64,000 nucleotides of DNA from Glutamicibacter sp. JC586 (GTDB lineage: Bacteria; Actinomycetota; Actinomycetes; Actinomycetales; Micrococcaceae). The notes under the pieces were generated by a model, which saw only the letters and a program-made list of their open reading frames with translations, was not told where the DNA came from and did not search any database. How positions within the stretch are numbered: the first letter of the stretch is position 1; every line of letters starts with the position of its first letter. The position numbers and the translations under genes are program-made. The DNA lies in the NCBI RefSeq assembly GCF_009805585.1, contig NZ_VHIN01000017.1:62001-126000 (forward strand). Reading direction: 5' to 3'. Shown in pieces: positions 27,983 to 36,602 of the stretch.

Positions 27983-29227
27983 TTATGAGCGTTGGCGGAG
28001 TTTAGCTTCCAACACCAAAGTTGCAGCCGCACGCACTTGCTTGGCAAACTTTGGATTTGCTTTGGCTTCTTTGCCCAGTGCTTGAACCATGGTGATTGCT
28101 TTGCCTGATTTAACGCACAGTGGAACGGTACCGCCGGCGGCAACAAACTTTATGGCCCTTTGACCCACGGGAGTCTGCGCTACCTGTTTCGCTTCACACA
28201 GATCGTCGGAAATCACGACTCCCTGGTAACCCAGCTCGTTGCGCAGCAGTCCGGAAATAAGCTTCGACGAAAATGGTGCGTCATTGGCGGCATCGATCTT
28301 CGTGTAGCGGGCGTTGGAAATCATGACCCAGGAATTATCCTGAGCGATCGCCTGCTTGAACGGCTCAAGGTCGGAAGCATCGATGCCGATCACGGTATCG
28401 GTGACGCCGCTGGACACATCGGTATTTTTTGCCACTCGTCCCAGACCTGGGAAATGCTTGACCACCGGTTGCACACCCGCGTCGTTCAGTGCGTCATTCA
28501 CGGTGGTAATGGCGGTGGAAACCTCGCCGGAAGTGGCGCCGTATTCCCTCCCAAAGTAGCCGATGGGCGCATTGCCAGTGCCAACCTTTGCGGGCACGAC
28601 ATCGGCGACTGGCGCCAAGTTCAGGTTAATCCCGGCGTCAGTCAGTTCTTCACCGACCTGCTTGATAGCCGAGGACAGTTTGTCCTCTGGCCATTGCCCC
28701 TGCTTGGATGCGGTCGGCAACTTCGTGAATCCGTCACCCTGCAGCACACGCACGAACCCACCTTCTTGGTCAGTGGCCACCCAGACCGGCAGATCATGAG
28801 GAACATTGGATTTCAAAGCCTTGGTGATGGCTGCGACTTCGACCGCCGTCTGCTTAATCGAGAGGTGCGACCTACCTCGCAAGAACACGTTACTCAAGCC
28901 TTGCTTCTTCATAGCTTTCAGCTCACTGCTACCCGCACCCGTTGCCGAGACGCCGGCCATCACCAGACTTGCTGCCTGTTGCTCCGTCGAGAGCTGGTCA
29001 GCGAGTTCTTCGGCCTGCTGGCGAAGCGTAGGCTGTTGGCTTGGAGCAGGCGTAGGTTCCTCGCGGTCCGCAGTGCCCGGTGCCTGGCTTGTTTGCGAAG
29101 ATGATGTTGATGGCGAAGGGTTTTGCGAGCTTGGAGCGTTCGTCTGCGAACTGGGTGCACTGCAACTACTGAGCAGCAACATCGAGAGCAAGCCCAATGA
29201 CATGATCTGTCTGACGTGAGTAGTCAT
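27983..29227 (-). CDS. Glycoside hydrolase family 3 lipoprotein (NagZ-like)
   Basis: A 414-residue GH3 N-terminal-domain protein. The signal peptide ends in the lipobox LLSSC (cysteine about 22), followed by a Ser/Thr/Gln/Pro-rich linker, so it is membrane-anchored outside the cell. Family motifs are WVATDQEGGFVRVL, KHFPGLGR and the nucleophile D341 in VISDDL. Beta-N-acetylglucosaminidases of the NagZ type have KHFPGHG...DSH with an Asp-His acid/base dyad. Here the equivalent stretch reads KHFPGLGRVAKNTDVSSG, so the loop histidine is missing. Activity or specificity may differ. The start is the ATG at 29227 with AGGATG upstream. Confidence 0.85.
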   Translation of the reverse strand: MTTHVRQIMSLGLLSMLLLSSCSAPSSQTNAPSSQNPSPSTSSSQTSQAPGTADREEPTPAPSQQPTLRQQAEELADQLSTEQQAASLVMAGVSATGAGSSELKAMKKQGLSNVFLRGRSHLSIKQTAVEVAAITKALKSNVPHDLPVWVATDQEGGFVRVLQGDGFTKLPTASKQGQWPEDKLSSAIKQVGEELTDAGINLNLAPVADVVPAKVGTGNAPIGYFGREYGATSGEVSTAITTVNDALNDAGVQPVVKHFPGLGRVAKNTDVSSGVTDTVIGIDASDLEPFKQAIAQDNSWVMISNARYTKIDAANDAPFSSKLISGLLRNELGYQGVVISDDLCEAKQVAQTPVGQRAIKFVAAGGTVPLCVKSGKAITMVQALGKEAKANPKFAKQVRAAATLVLEAKLRQRS

Positions 29228-29269
29228 TGTTTCATCCTCTCACTCAGTTCTGCGAAGACGCCGAAAGTC

Positions 29270-30562
29270 TTATGCGCGGACTTCCAAGAGCTCATCCCAT
29301 TCGGTGGTGTAGCGCTGGGAAATGTGTTCGCGTTTCATGGTCCAGGATGGGCTTTGGGCCATACCGGCTGGTCCCAAGCCGATTGATTTCGCCCCGAAGC
29401 GGGCGGAAATATCCTGCACTACCGAAGAGACATTTTTCTGTTCTTCCTCGTCGTGGTCGTCACCGAGATCAAAAAGATCCAGTTGCTTTTCACCTGGCGA
29501 ATCGCTGAGCCCGGAAAGGATTACTCCGCCGCGCACATAGTCCATGCCCGGATGCATCAAATCTGCCATTGCAGCGATGGCCAACTTGCTAAGCAAAATA
29601 GGATCTCTTGTGGGTCGCGGCAGTCGTACCTGCGCACTGGGGAAAGACGATTCACCTTGGGCAAATCGGCTGGTTCCTGCAGTAACGGTTAGGAGTGAGG
29701 CATAACGACCCTCACTAGCCAAACGGCTGGCGGCTTTTTGCGCATAGATGGACATGACTTCTTCCATGGCCTCGCGGGTACGTACCGGGGTCGAGAAGGA
29801 CCGGGTGAACATGACCTGCCCACGATCCGCGCGCTCTTCCACCGGTCCGATGCAGCGCTGTCCATTGAGTTCGAAGACGGTCCGCTGCATAACCACAGAG
29901 AATTTCTTGCGGATGACCAGCGGGTCAGCGTCACGCAAATCCGCGATGGTTTCAATACCCATGCTGGCCAGTTTGGCACCTGATTTGCGTCCAACGCCCC
30001 ACACGTCGGTGACTGGAACACGAGAAAGAATGTTGTCCAGAACCTGCTGGTCCATCAACTGCTGAACGCAGACGCCGCCGAGCCCGGGGTTGTGCTTGGC
30101 GATATGGTTGGCCAGCTTGGCTAGGGTCTTGGTGGTGGACACTCCCACGCAGAGCGGCACGCCAATGGTCTTATCGATTGCCTTTCGGATCTGAGCGGCG
30201 GTACTACGCGCCTGTTCCAGATTGCCTTCCAGGCCAATGAACGATTCGTCAATGGAGTAAACCTCATGCCAAGTTCCGTAACGGCCGAGTAGTTCCATGA
30301 CGCGGGCCGACATGTCTCCATAAAGTTCGTAATTGCTCGAGCGAACGGCCAAGTTGTGGCTGTCCATCAATCGTTGGATCTTGAAGAATGGCTCCCCTGT
30401 GGCAATGCCAAGGTCCTTGGCTTCTTGAGAGCGTGCGACCACACAGCCGTCATTATTGGACAGGACGACTACCGGACGGTTGCGCAGGGAATAGTCGAAG
30501 GCTCGCTCGCAGGAGACGTAGAAGTTGTTCACGTCGACCAGCGACACGTGATCAGCGGACAT
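29270..30562 (-). CDS. umuC: Y-family DNA polymerase, UmuC type
   Basis: About 430 residues. This is the catalytic subunit of a translesion polymerase: [15 protein letters not shown] with the first metal aspartate, the [11 protein letters not shown] segment, and [10 protein letters not shown] with the DE metal pair. HhH and little-finger domains and a UmuC-specific C-terminal part follow. A beta-clamp binding motif QLDLF is present in [10 protein letters not shown]. The ATG at 30562 lies inside the 3' end of umuD, an overlap of 11 bases that implies coupled translation. Together the pair encodes an error-prone, damage-inducible polymerase. Confidence 0.9.
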   Translation of the reverse strand: MSADHVSLVDVNNFYVSCERAFDYSLRNRPVVVLSNNDGCVVARSQEAKDLGIATGEPFFKIQRLMDSHNLAVRSSNYELYGDMSARVMELLGRYGTWHEVYSIDESFIGLEGNLEQARSTAAQIRKAIDKTIGVPLCVGVSTTKTLAKLANHIAKHNPGLGGVCVQQLMDQQVLDNILSRVPVTDVWGVGRKSGAKLASMGIETIADLRDADPLVIRKKFSVVMQRTVFELNGQRCIGPVEERADRGQVMFTRSFSTPVRTREAMEEVMSIYAQKAASRLASEGRYASLLTVTAGTSRFAQGESSFPSAQVRLPRPTRDPILLSKLAIAAMADLMHPGMDYVRGGVILSGLSDSPGEKQLDLFDLGDDHDEEEQKNVSSVVQDISARFGAKSIGLGPAGMAQSPSWTMKREHISQRYTTEWDELLEVRA

Positions 30563-30968
30563 GATGCAAACACCTAGTAATGACTCCGAAGACTCCGACT
30601 TCATCGCCTTCGGTCAGCCAAACGGGAAGGGGTGATTCGTCACTGAGCAACCCGACGTTGGAACCGTCGATGTGCCAGCGCCGCACCAGCATTTGGCCAT
30701 TGAGATTCACGATAACCACCGAGCCATCGCGGACCGAAAGCGCACGGTCGACGATTACTTCATCTCCGTCAAAGATTCCTGCCGATTGCATAGCGTGCCC
30801 GCTCACTCGCATGATGAAGGTCGACACCCGATCCCGGACCAGTAGTCGGTTCAGATCCAGGCCGCCGTCAAAGTAGTCACGTGCTGGCGAGGGGAATCCC
30901 ATGGCAGATACGGCTTGCACCGGGCCCTGAGAGGCACCAGGGGGCAACAAATCTGGTTCATCAGCCAC
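30552..30968 (-). CDS. umuD: UmuD-like S24 autoprotease
   Basis: About 138 residues with the LexA/UmuD peptidase S24 fold. The self-cleavage site region is [12 protein letters not shown]; UmuD proteins cleave at Cys-Gly or Ala-Gly, and here the nearest match is less typical. The catalytic serine is in [15 protein letters not shown] and the lysine in VRRWH-adjacent strands. After cleavage the product would assemble with UmuC. The start is the GTG at 30968 (MADEPDLL). A degenerate SOS-box-like sequence lies 24 bases upstream. Confidence 0.85.
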   Translation of the reverse strand: MADEPDLLPPGASQGPVQAVSAMGFPSPARDYFDGGLDLNRLLVRDRVSTFIMRVSGHAMQSAGIFDGDEVIVDRALSVRDGSVVIVNLNGQMLVRRWHIDGSNVGLLSDESPLPVWLTEGDEVGVFGVITRCLHHVR

Positions 30969-30991
30969 TCTCAGCACCCCTAACCACAAAC

Positions 30992-31007
30992 TAGTACAAA
31001 TATTCGA
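30992..31007 (-). promoter_or_regulatory. Candidate LexA (SOS) box upstream of umuDC
   Basis: On the minus strand the sequence is TCGAATATTTGTACTA. It matches 9 of 12 informative positions of the actinobacterial SOS box TCGAAC-N4-GTTCGA. Position and gene content support it, but the second half-site is weak. Confidence 0.4.
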
Positions 31008-31045
31008 ATACTAGAATTGTACAGCCCCAAGACAGGTGCTCGGAA

Positions 31046-32185
31046 CTAGCCTGCCTTAGGTAGCTCTCGTGGCTTGGAAACCAAAGCAAGAACCAGGCAC
31101 AACACCATGCCCACTACCGGAATGGCTGGCCAAATGTACCACCCGCTCGCCAACTCATGATCCGGATGGATACCAAAGAATCTAATGGCCCACTTAGCCG
31201 AAATCATCAACTCAACGCTGAACAACACCAATACCACCAGCATGATCCGACGAGGCAAAGCGTCAAGGCGTAGAGCAACAACCACCCATGCGTAGGCCAT
31301 AACAGGACCCCACACCCAGTGATGAGACCAGCTCACCGGCGACACCAACAACGGACAGGTTGCTGCAATACCCAAAAGCACCACCGGCTCAACAGCGCCG
31401 TCTAGCTTGTATAGCAAGACAATAAAGGCGAGCCCCACGGCGAGCGCCAGCACGAACCAAACTAACGAACCAGCACCCAAACGGGTCAGGAAACCCTGTA
31501 GGGAAATATTGTCGATATAGCCAACGTTGCCCACACGCGACGGATCGCGCACCACGTCGAACCAGTAGTCCACGGTGTTACGCCATTGGAAAATCAGCCC
31601 AAGGATCTGAGTTCCTAAGAACGTCAGGGTTCCAATAATGACCGCTTTCCATCTGCGCAAGGCCAAAGGCAGAATCAGCAGGGCAATTGGGGTGAGCTTG
31701 ATCCCGGCACAAATACCCACCGCTACAACAAACGGTGTCATTGATTTAGAATTCACCAACGCTAAATAACAAGCACCAAGAATCAAAATGTTGATCTGGC
31801 CAAACCAAATAGTGTCTCTAAATGGACCGGAGATCAGCATCAAACTGGTCAGGGTGAGTGGGGTGACCCAGCGTCCAAGTTGCGGCCAACGGCGGGCTAT
31901 GCGGTTCGCCAAGTCCTTACCAACAAAGAACGTCAGAACGATCGAGGCGATCATGGTCACCGTCACCGACACCCAGTACGGGAACATCGCCATAGGTAAG
32001 AACATGATGGCCGCGAACGTAGGATAGGTGAACGGCAACCCCGGGGCATTGATGGGTCCGACGAAGGGTCCGTAAAGATCCTGCGGTTCACGCAACAACG
32101 TCAACGCACCTTCGCGATACACCGACAGATCCCAGCCGGTGGGCTCTATGGTGATCAACGTCCAAACCAAAAGCAACACCATCAC
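31046..32185 (-). CDS. GT87-type membrane glycosyltransferase (DUF2029)
   Basis: About 379 residues with ten or so hydrophobic helices. The N-terminal WDLSVYREGALTLL, with the catalytic-type aspartate, and QINILILGACYLAL with GIKLTPI match GT-C glycosyltransferases of family 87. These are polyprenyl-phosphate-mannose-dependent mannosyltransferases in actinobacterial envelope glycolipid synthesis. The start called is GTG at 32185 (ATG follows). The frame remains open for about 17 further residues (IIRSAIFRPVHRSTAILEI) without a standard start codon. That stretch looks like the missing cytoplasmic N-terminus. Acceptor unknown. Confidence 0.8.
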   Translation of the reverse strand: MMVLLLVWTLITIEPTGWDLSVYREGALTLLREPQDLYGPFVGPINAPGLPFTYPTFAAIMFLPMAMFPYWVSVTVTMIASIVLTFFVGKDLANRIARRWPQLGRWVTPLTLTSLMLISGPFRDTIWFGQINILILGACYLALVNSKSMTPFVVAVGICAGIKLTPIALLILPLALRRWKAVIIGTLTFLGTQILGLIFQWRNTVDYWFDVVRDPSRVGNVGYIDNISLQGFLTRLGAGSLVWFVLALAVGLAFIVLLYKLDGAVEPVVLLGIAATCPLLVSPVSWSHHWVWGPVMAYAWVVVALRLDALPRRIMLVVLVLFSVELMISAKWAIRFFGIHPDHELASGWYIWPAIPVVGMVLCLVLALVSKPRELPKAG

Positions 32186-32543
32186 TATTTCTAGGATGGC
32201 CGTTGACCGATGAACTGGCCTGAAAATTGCAGAACGGATAATTCATCACCCTAGCGTTGGTGGATAAGATAACCGAGACGCTGAAGCATCTGGTAGCAGT
32301 AAAGGTATTCAGTGAGCGTCAAAGAATTCTTAGCCAGTACGACATTCACCTTCGGTATCGCACCGTGCCAATTCGTCCTTTGTGCCCGCCATTAACCCTA
32401 GAGCAAAAACTACAAGTTCATCTCCGTTGCTCTTTTCCCGTCAAGTGAGAAGCATTGTTATGACGGCTTTGCCTCTAGTGGAGGTGTCGCTATTGGAAAT
32501 AGCTCTACTCTTGAAGTACAAGAAGTGCCATTCGAGGAGCGCA
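32186..32543. other. Divergent promoter region between GT87 and epimerase genes
   Basis: About 358 bases. The GT87 frame continues into it without a normal start codon, and the epimerase frame is open back to 32382 but does not look coding. No RNA or repeat was recognised. Confidence 0.4.
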
Positions 32544-33398
32544 GTGAAAGTATTACTGGTCAGTTGTGGCGATGTCGCCACCGAAGCAGGATTGCGATTC
32601 CACGCTCAGGGTCATGAGATCACAGGGTGGCGGCGCAATAGCTCAAAACTTCCCGACGCTTTTTCCAGGCAGGACGTAGATCTGTTGGAATCAGATACCT
32701 GGCCGATCATAGATCCTGAAACCGAAATCGTACTCCTCACGCCAGTCCCTGTTTCCCGCGACGTTCAAGGTTATGAGCGAAGCTACCTGCAGGTGGCCCA
32801 GGAACTCTGCCTACGGTTGCGCGAACAAGCGCCACAATTGCGCCGACTAATCTACGTATCCTCCACCGCAGTGATGGGCGGAGATAATGGCGAATGGGTC
32901 GATGAGCAGGCGCCGATCACTGCCACACGTGAGACTGCGAAGGTCTTGGCTCGTACCGAAGCAGCGCTCGCCGAGAGCTTCCTGCCGGTAACTATCCTGC
33001 GCGCCTCGGGAATCTACGGACCAGGACGAACCCGACTCATTGACCTGGTCACTTCCGGTTCAGCGAAGATTCCCGGTCAATCACACTGGACCAACCGAAT
33101 TCATCGTGATGACCTTGCTGCAGCCATCGTGCACGTGGCGGACTTGGGCGATCAAGCGGCGGACCTATATTTGGCCACTGACAACACTCCCGCCCAACTA
33201 GGTGAGGTATATAAATTCCTTGCCGCCGAGCTTGGAGCAGAATCACCACAGGCGGAAGCCACCCAGGCCACACGACGTGCCGGGGATCGGCGCTTGGATA
33301 ACTCCCGGTTGCTCAACAGCGGACTGACATTACAGTACCCAAGTTACGTTGAAGGCTACCGACAGATGCTCTCCGGTATTGCCACCCGGCACGCCTAA
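32544..33398 (+). CDS. NAD-dependent epimerase/dehydratase family protein
   Basis: About 284 residues with an extended-SDR Rossmann fold. The N-terminal strand is VLLVSCGDVATEAGLRF (atypical glycine pattern), the catalytic serine/threonine region is IYVSSTAVMGG, and ILRASGIYGPGR is the late-family motif. A YxxxK is not visible, so it resembles YeeZ-type or atypical SDRs without a canonical active site. The GTG start at 32544 has GAGGAGC three bases upstream. The gene is alone, followed by the convergent dadA. Substrate unknown. Confidence 0.78.
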   Translation: MKVLLVSCGDVATEAGLRFHAQGHEITGWRRNSSKLPDAFSRQDVDLLESDTWPIIDPETEIVLLTPVPVSRDVQGYERSYLQVAQELCLRLREQAPQLRRLIYVSSTAVMGGDNGEWVDEQAPITATRETAKVLARTEAALAESFLPVTILRASGIYGPGRTRLIDLVTSGSAKIPGQSHWTNRIHRDDLAAAIVHVADLGDQAADLYLATDNTPAQLGEVYKFLAAELGAESPQAEATQATRRAGDRRLDNSRLLNSGLTLQYPSYVEGYRQMLSGIATRHA

Positions 33399-33449
33399 AG
33401 GACACCGCCAGCTCTGCTCCTAGTCCTTGTCCCCCGCCGATCGCTGGGA

Positions 33450-34724
33450 TCAGAATCCTTTGCGTAGCGGATTGAAGTGACGGGCAAGAGTCGAAACCGA
33501 CTGGCCGGTAATCTGCGCAGCAAGAATCTTTCCGCTCAATGGCCCCAGAGCCACTCCCCACATGCCGTGGCCACCAGCAACAGACACGTTTTCAGATCCC
33601 GTCTGGCCAATCAGCGGTAGTCCGTCTGCCGTACATGGGCGTCCACCGACCCATTCCTCTTTGCGCTGTTCCCAGTTAATCCCTTTGTAGACGGGGGTCG
33701 CTGCGGCCACGATAGCTTCGATGCGCTTCGGTTCAAGCTTGTGGTTGACGTCCCGGAACTCCATGGTTCCCGCAATGCGGAATCGATCCCCTAACGGGGT
33801 GCAAGCCACGCGCTGAGCTGGGAAGTAGATCGGATGGGTAGGCATATGCTCGGGCTCCACCGTGAACGAGTAGCCTCGCCCGGCTTGCACCACTACATTC
33901 ACACCAAATTTCTGAGCCATGTCAGTCATCCAGGCTCCGGTTGCCAGCACCACATGATCCGCGGTGATGGCTCGTCCCTCAGATCCAATGACCGTCACCG
34001 AGTTCTTATTGTCGCGAACATCGGTGACGTTGAAGGCACCGATAATATCGCCACCGCGGGCTACAACGGATTCACCGAGCGAAGCCATAAACTTCGGTGG
34101 GTTAATGTAGCGCTGATTCTTAATTGCCACACCAGCTGCCACCGATTCAGAGAGCGTCGGTTCGATGCCCCGTAGCTGCTCGCCGCTAAGCAGCTCGTAC
34201 TCGACATTCCCTCCGGTCTTCTCGATCATCTCAAACTCATGCAACAAGGCATCCCGGTCCTTGAGCGAAGTGAACCCGGTAAGGAACGGGTCCGCTGATT
34301 TAGTGTGCTCGGCCACCCCTGGACCCGCGTGTGTATCTTGGGCAATTTCGTCAAAAGCATCCAGACCCTGAACACCGATTTCAGAAAAGATCCGCATCGC
34401 AGCTTCCCAGCGCTTAGGCATTGAATGCCAGGTGAAGCCCAGCAGGAAGCGCAAGAGCTTAGCGTCGGCGCGCAACGGAATGTACAGCGGAGAGGTTGGA
34501 TCAAGCATCATCTTCAGCCCGTTGGAGAAGATCGAAGGCTCCGCGATCGGCAAAGTGAGGGCGGGAGTCAACCAGCCCGCGTTGCCCCATGACGAACCGG
34601 ATGCAACACCGCCACGGTCAACAACTGTGACCTTGACACCTGCTTCCTGCAGGTACCAGGCAGTCGACAGCCCGACGAACCCCGCACCGACAACAACTAC
34701 ATGTTCTGGCGTTGTTTTGGCCAT
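33450..34724 (-). CDS. dadA: D-amino acid dehydrogenase, DadA type FAD oxidoreductase
   Basis: A 424-residue flavoprotein. The FAD dinucleotide motif is VVVVGAGFVGLSTAWYLQEA, followed by VVDRGGVASGSSWGNAGWL, which is characteristic of DadA. The C-terminal GGRPCTADGLPLIGQT and GHGMWGVALGPLSGK blocks complete the DAO fold. It oxidises D-amino acids, mainly D-alanine, to 2-oxoacids, feeding electrons to the respiratory chain. No catabolic alanine racemase or Lrp regulator is adjacent. The start is the ATG at 34724 with GAGGAGAG upstream. Confidence 0.88.
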   Translation of the reverse strand: MAKTTPEHVVVVGAGFVGLSTAWYLQEAGVKVTVVDRGGVASGSSWGNAGWLTPALTLPIAEPSIFSNGLKMMLDPTSPLYIPLRADAKLLRFLLGFTWHSMPKRWEAAMRIFSEIGVQGLDAFDEIAQDTHAGPGVAEHTKSADPFLTGFTSLKDRDALLHEFEMIEKTGGNVEYELLSGEQLRGIEPTLSESVAAGVAIKNQRYINPPKFMASLGESVVARGGDIIGAFNVTDVRDNKNSVTVIGSEGRAITADHVVLATGAWMTDMAQKFGVNVVVQAGRGYSFTVEPEHMPTHPIYFPAQRVACTPLGDRFRIAGTMEFRDVNHKLEPKRIEAIVAAATPVYKGINWEQRKEEWVGGRPCTADGLPLIGQTGSENVSVAGGHGMWGVALGPLSGKILAAQITGQSVSTLARHFNPLRKGF

Positions 34725-35048
34725 GATGCACTCTCCTCGTAGATCACTGACCTCGTCGTGAGAGGCCCCATGTGTTCACTCTCGCGCGATCTTCAACTAA
34801 ATTCAACGCATCCTGAGGATTCAACGGTGAGCGCCACCACATTGCAGTGTGATCTGCATTTTTTGCGGAAATTCACTATGAAGTCCGCATCTATTGCAAC
34901 GAGTCAACGTCTCGACATTCTTTTGTACCGTTGGACCACGTCAGACTCCTCACAAGAAGTCCGCACGAACAGCACTCTGCGTAGACTGAAAGGAAGCGAT
35001 TATTCATCTTTTACGACCAGCCATTTCAAAAGGATCACCACCACACAC
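34725..35048. other. Divergent region with a symmetrical repeat
   Basis: About 324 bases between dadA and the next gene. TGCGGA (34864-34869) and TCCGCA (34884-34889) form an inverted repeat around a 14-base centre, and the outer TGCA pairs on both sides extend the symmetry. It could be a regulatory site for dadA or its neighbour. The upstream open frame from 34758 does not look coding. Confidence 0.4.
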
Positions 35049-36257
35049 ATGGCCTCACGAAAACCAGCTAAGAAGAAAACCTCCCAGGGACACCCGGCTC
35101 GCCGGAAGGGAGCAAGCACCGTACCTTTCGAGTCAGACGTACGCCAGGCGCTGCAGCCTTTTAAGTCTCAGCTATTCCGCCACTTCCAAGAAGATGGGCA
35201 GTCTGCCAGCGATACACGCATGGCCATTGAAAGCCTCACCACTTTGCTCACCGTCCATGCACAGTTGCGCAAGAGCGTTGATGTGCAGTCGTTTGACCCC
35301 ACCGTTTTGGGTGAGCAGCTTGGACACCTTTCTTCTTTGGGCAAGGAAGTTTCAGAGGCGAGCGCTGCGATCCTCAAGCACTATCTGACCTTCTTGGGTA
35401 CCACTGCGAATTTCGGTGGCAGCGTCGAAGATTTCAAACAGAGCTTTGAATTCCTCTCACGGATGGCCGGGGACTCTCCTATCGTCGCGCCCTATCTCGA
35501 AGATGAAGAAGCCAATGGCTCGTTCGAATCCATGCCTTTTGTTTTTGCAGCCCGAGAACTCATCCAGTGGGTCGGCCAAGGGAAGCCAACGACCGCCGCT
35601 GGCGTGCTGACCGGTGAAACGTTGCAGGATGCCGCCGCTGCACTAGGCCTGTTCATCAAGGTCGATGACGACGCCGAAGTTACCGAGCATCCCGAGTGGG
35701 AGCCAGAAGACGGAACACTCGTCGCTTCGCTGGCAGAGGTTCCACGTCTATCCGCCTACTGGGACGCACTGATCGGGACAGCGTTACTGCGCTACCAAGC
35801 ACCTAACGCTACTCCAACCGAGCCCCTGAGCGACGCATTGTTGGCGACCAACGGCCCCGGCTCCCGACTAATCAAAGAATTAATTGCCGAGGTGCTGTTC
35901 TCACACATCCTAATCAATACTTTGGAAAAGCCTGGTCAAGCTCAGATCGCCGAAATGGTGGCGGGTGTTTTGAGCAACGCGGCATCGAGCAACACCGTTC
36001 GCACCGAGTTTGCCCTGCAGATCCCTACCACCGAGGATCTTCCAGAAGAGCAGCATCACCTGATTCCTCAGCTCGAAGAGGTTGTACCGCAGGTGGAATC
36101 CTTGTTGCGCATCTTCGAACGCGAAGGACTGGTTCAGATCACCGACGAGATCAACGTTCCTATCGTGCTGCGTTCTTCTCTCGAACGCGCGCTAGGCAAA
36201 GTTTCCGACCACGTTCTGAAATCCACAGCCGACTCCAGCGAGGCTGACGCGGACTAA
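35049..36257 (+). CDS. Large hypothetical protein, helical
   Basis: About 402 residues that I do not recognise. It has no signal peptide, no membrane helix, and a lysine-rich N-terminus (MASRKPAKKKTSQG and RKGAST) of the kind seen in nucleic-acid-binding tails. The rest is predicted mostly helical and acidic, with amphipathic segments such as VFAARELIQWVGQGK and LIKELIAEVLFSHILINTLE. The start is placed at the ATG at 35049, because the upstream open frame to 34758 has low-quality composition. A strong terminator follows. It stands alone, divergent from dadA. Confidence 0.7.
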   Translation: MASRKPAKKKTSQGHPARRKGASTVPFESDVRQALQPFKSQLFRHFQEDGQSASDTRMAIESLTTLLTVHAQLRKSVDVQSFDPTVLGEQLGHLSSLGKEVSEASAAILKHYLTFLGTTANFGGSVEDFKQSFEFLSRMAGDSPIVAPYLEDEEANGSFESMPFVFAARELIQWVGQGKPTTAAGVLTGETLQDAAAALGLFIKVDDDAEVTEHPEWEPEDGTLVASLAEVPRLSAYWDALIGTALLRYQAPNATPTEPLSDALLATNGPGSRLIKELIAEVLFSHILINTLEKPGQAQIAEMVAGVLSNAASSNTVRTEFALQIPTTEDLPEEQHHLIPQLEEVVPQVESLLRIFEREGLVQITDEINVPIVLRSSLERALGKVSDHVLKSTADSSEADAD

Positions 36258-36271
36258 CGGCCAAAAACAAG

Positions 36272-36313
36272 AAAGTGATGGCCTCGGAGCATCTCCGAGG
36301 CCATCACTTTTTC
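36272..36313 (+). terminator. Intrinsic terminator
   Basis: AAAGTGATGGCCTCGGAG and CTCCGAGGCCATCACTTT form an 18-base-pair perfect stem with a three-base loop, and the T run continues to TTTTT. It terminates the large hypothetical gene. Confidence 0.92.
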
Positions 36314-36602
36314 GAATCATCCGTATCGGCATCCTTGCATCAGGGAACAAGGATTGACTTCAAGTTATAAAAGGTACGTCACACTGCTGACAGACAACGA
36401 CTTGCGATGGGGGCGCACTGCCGCTGAAAGATCAGTCCGTCCACACAATGCAACGTACCTTCTAATCACCTTCAGGTCCTCGATGATGCCACTCGCAAAA
36501 CACCACCAAGTACCTCATTGGTGATCGGTTCTTCACCGATACATGTTTAACCTATCGCGTTCGGCAGAAATCCGAAATCATACTTTAGTAGGAGGGTAAG
36601 CG
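36314..36602. other. Gene-free stretch with nested inverted repeats
   Basis: About 290 bases without a gene. AAGGTACGT (36371) and ACGTACCTT (36453) form an inverted repeat 73 bases apart. Closer to the kinase gene, CACCAA/TTGGTG (36504-36523) and ATCGGT/ACCGAT (36524-36540) form two tandem hairpins. On the minus strand the first is followed by GTGTTTTGC and may terminate the peptide-kinase operon. Confidence 0.45.

Noticed and set aside
28160-29104. Long plus-strand open frame (314 codons) opposite the GH3 gene
   Set aside because: It is an antisense shadow of a clear lipoprotein gene with signal peptide and family motifs; it has no ribosome-binding site and an unnatural amino-acid composition.
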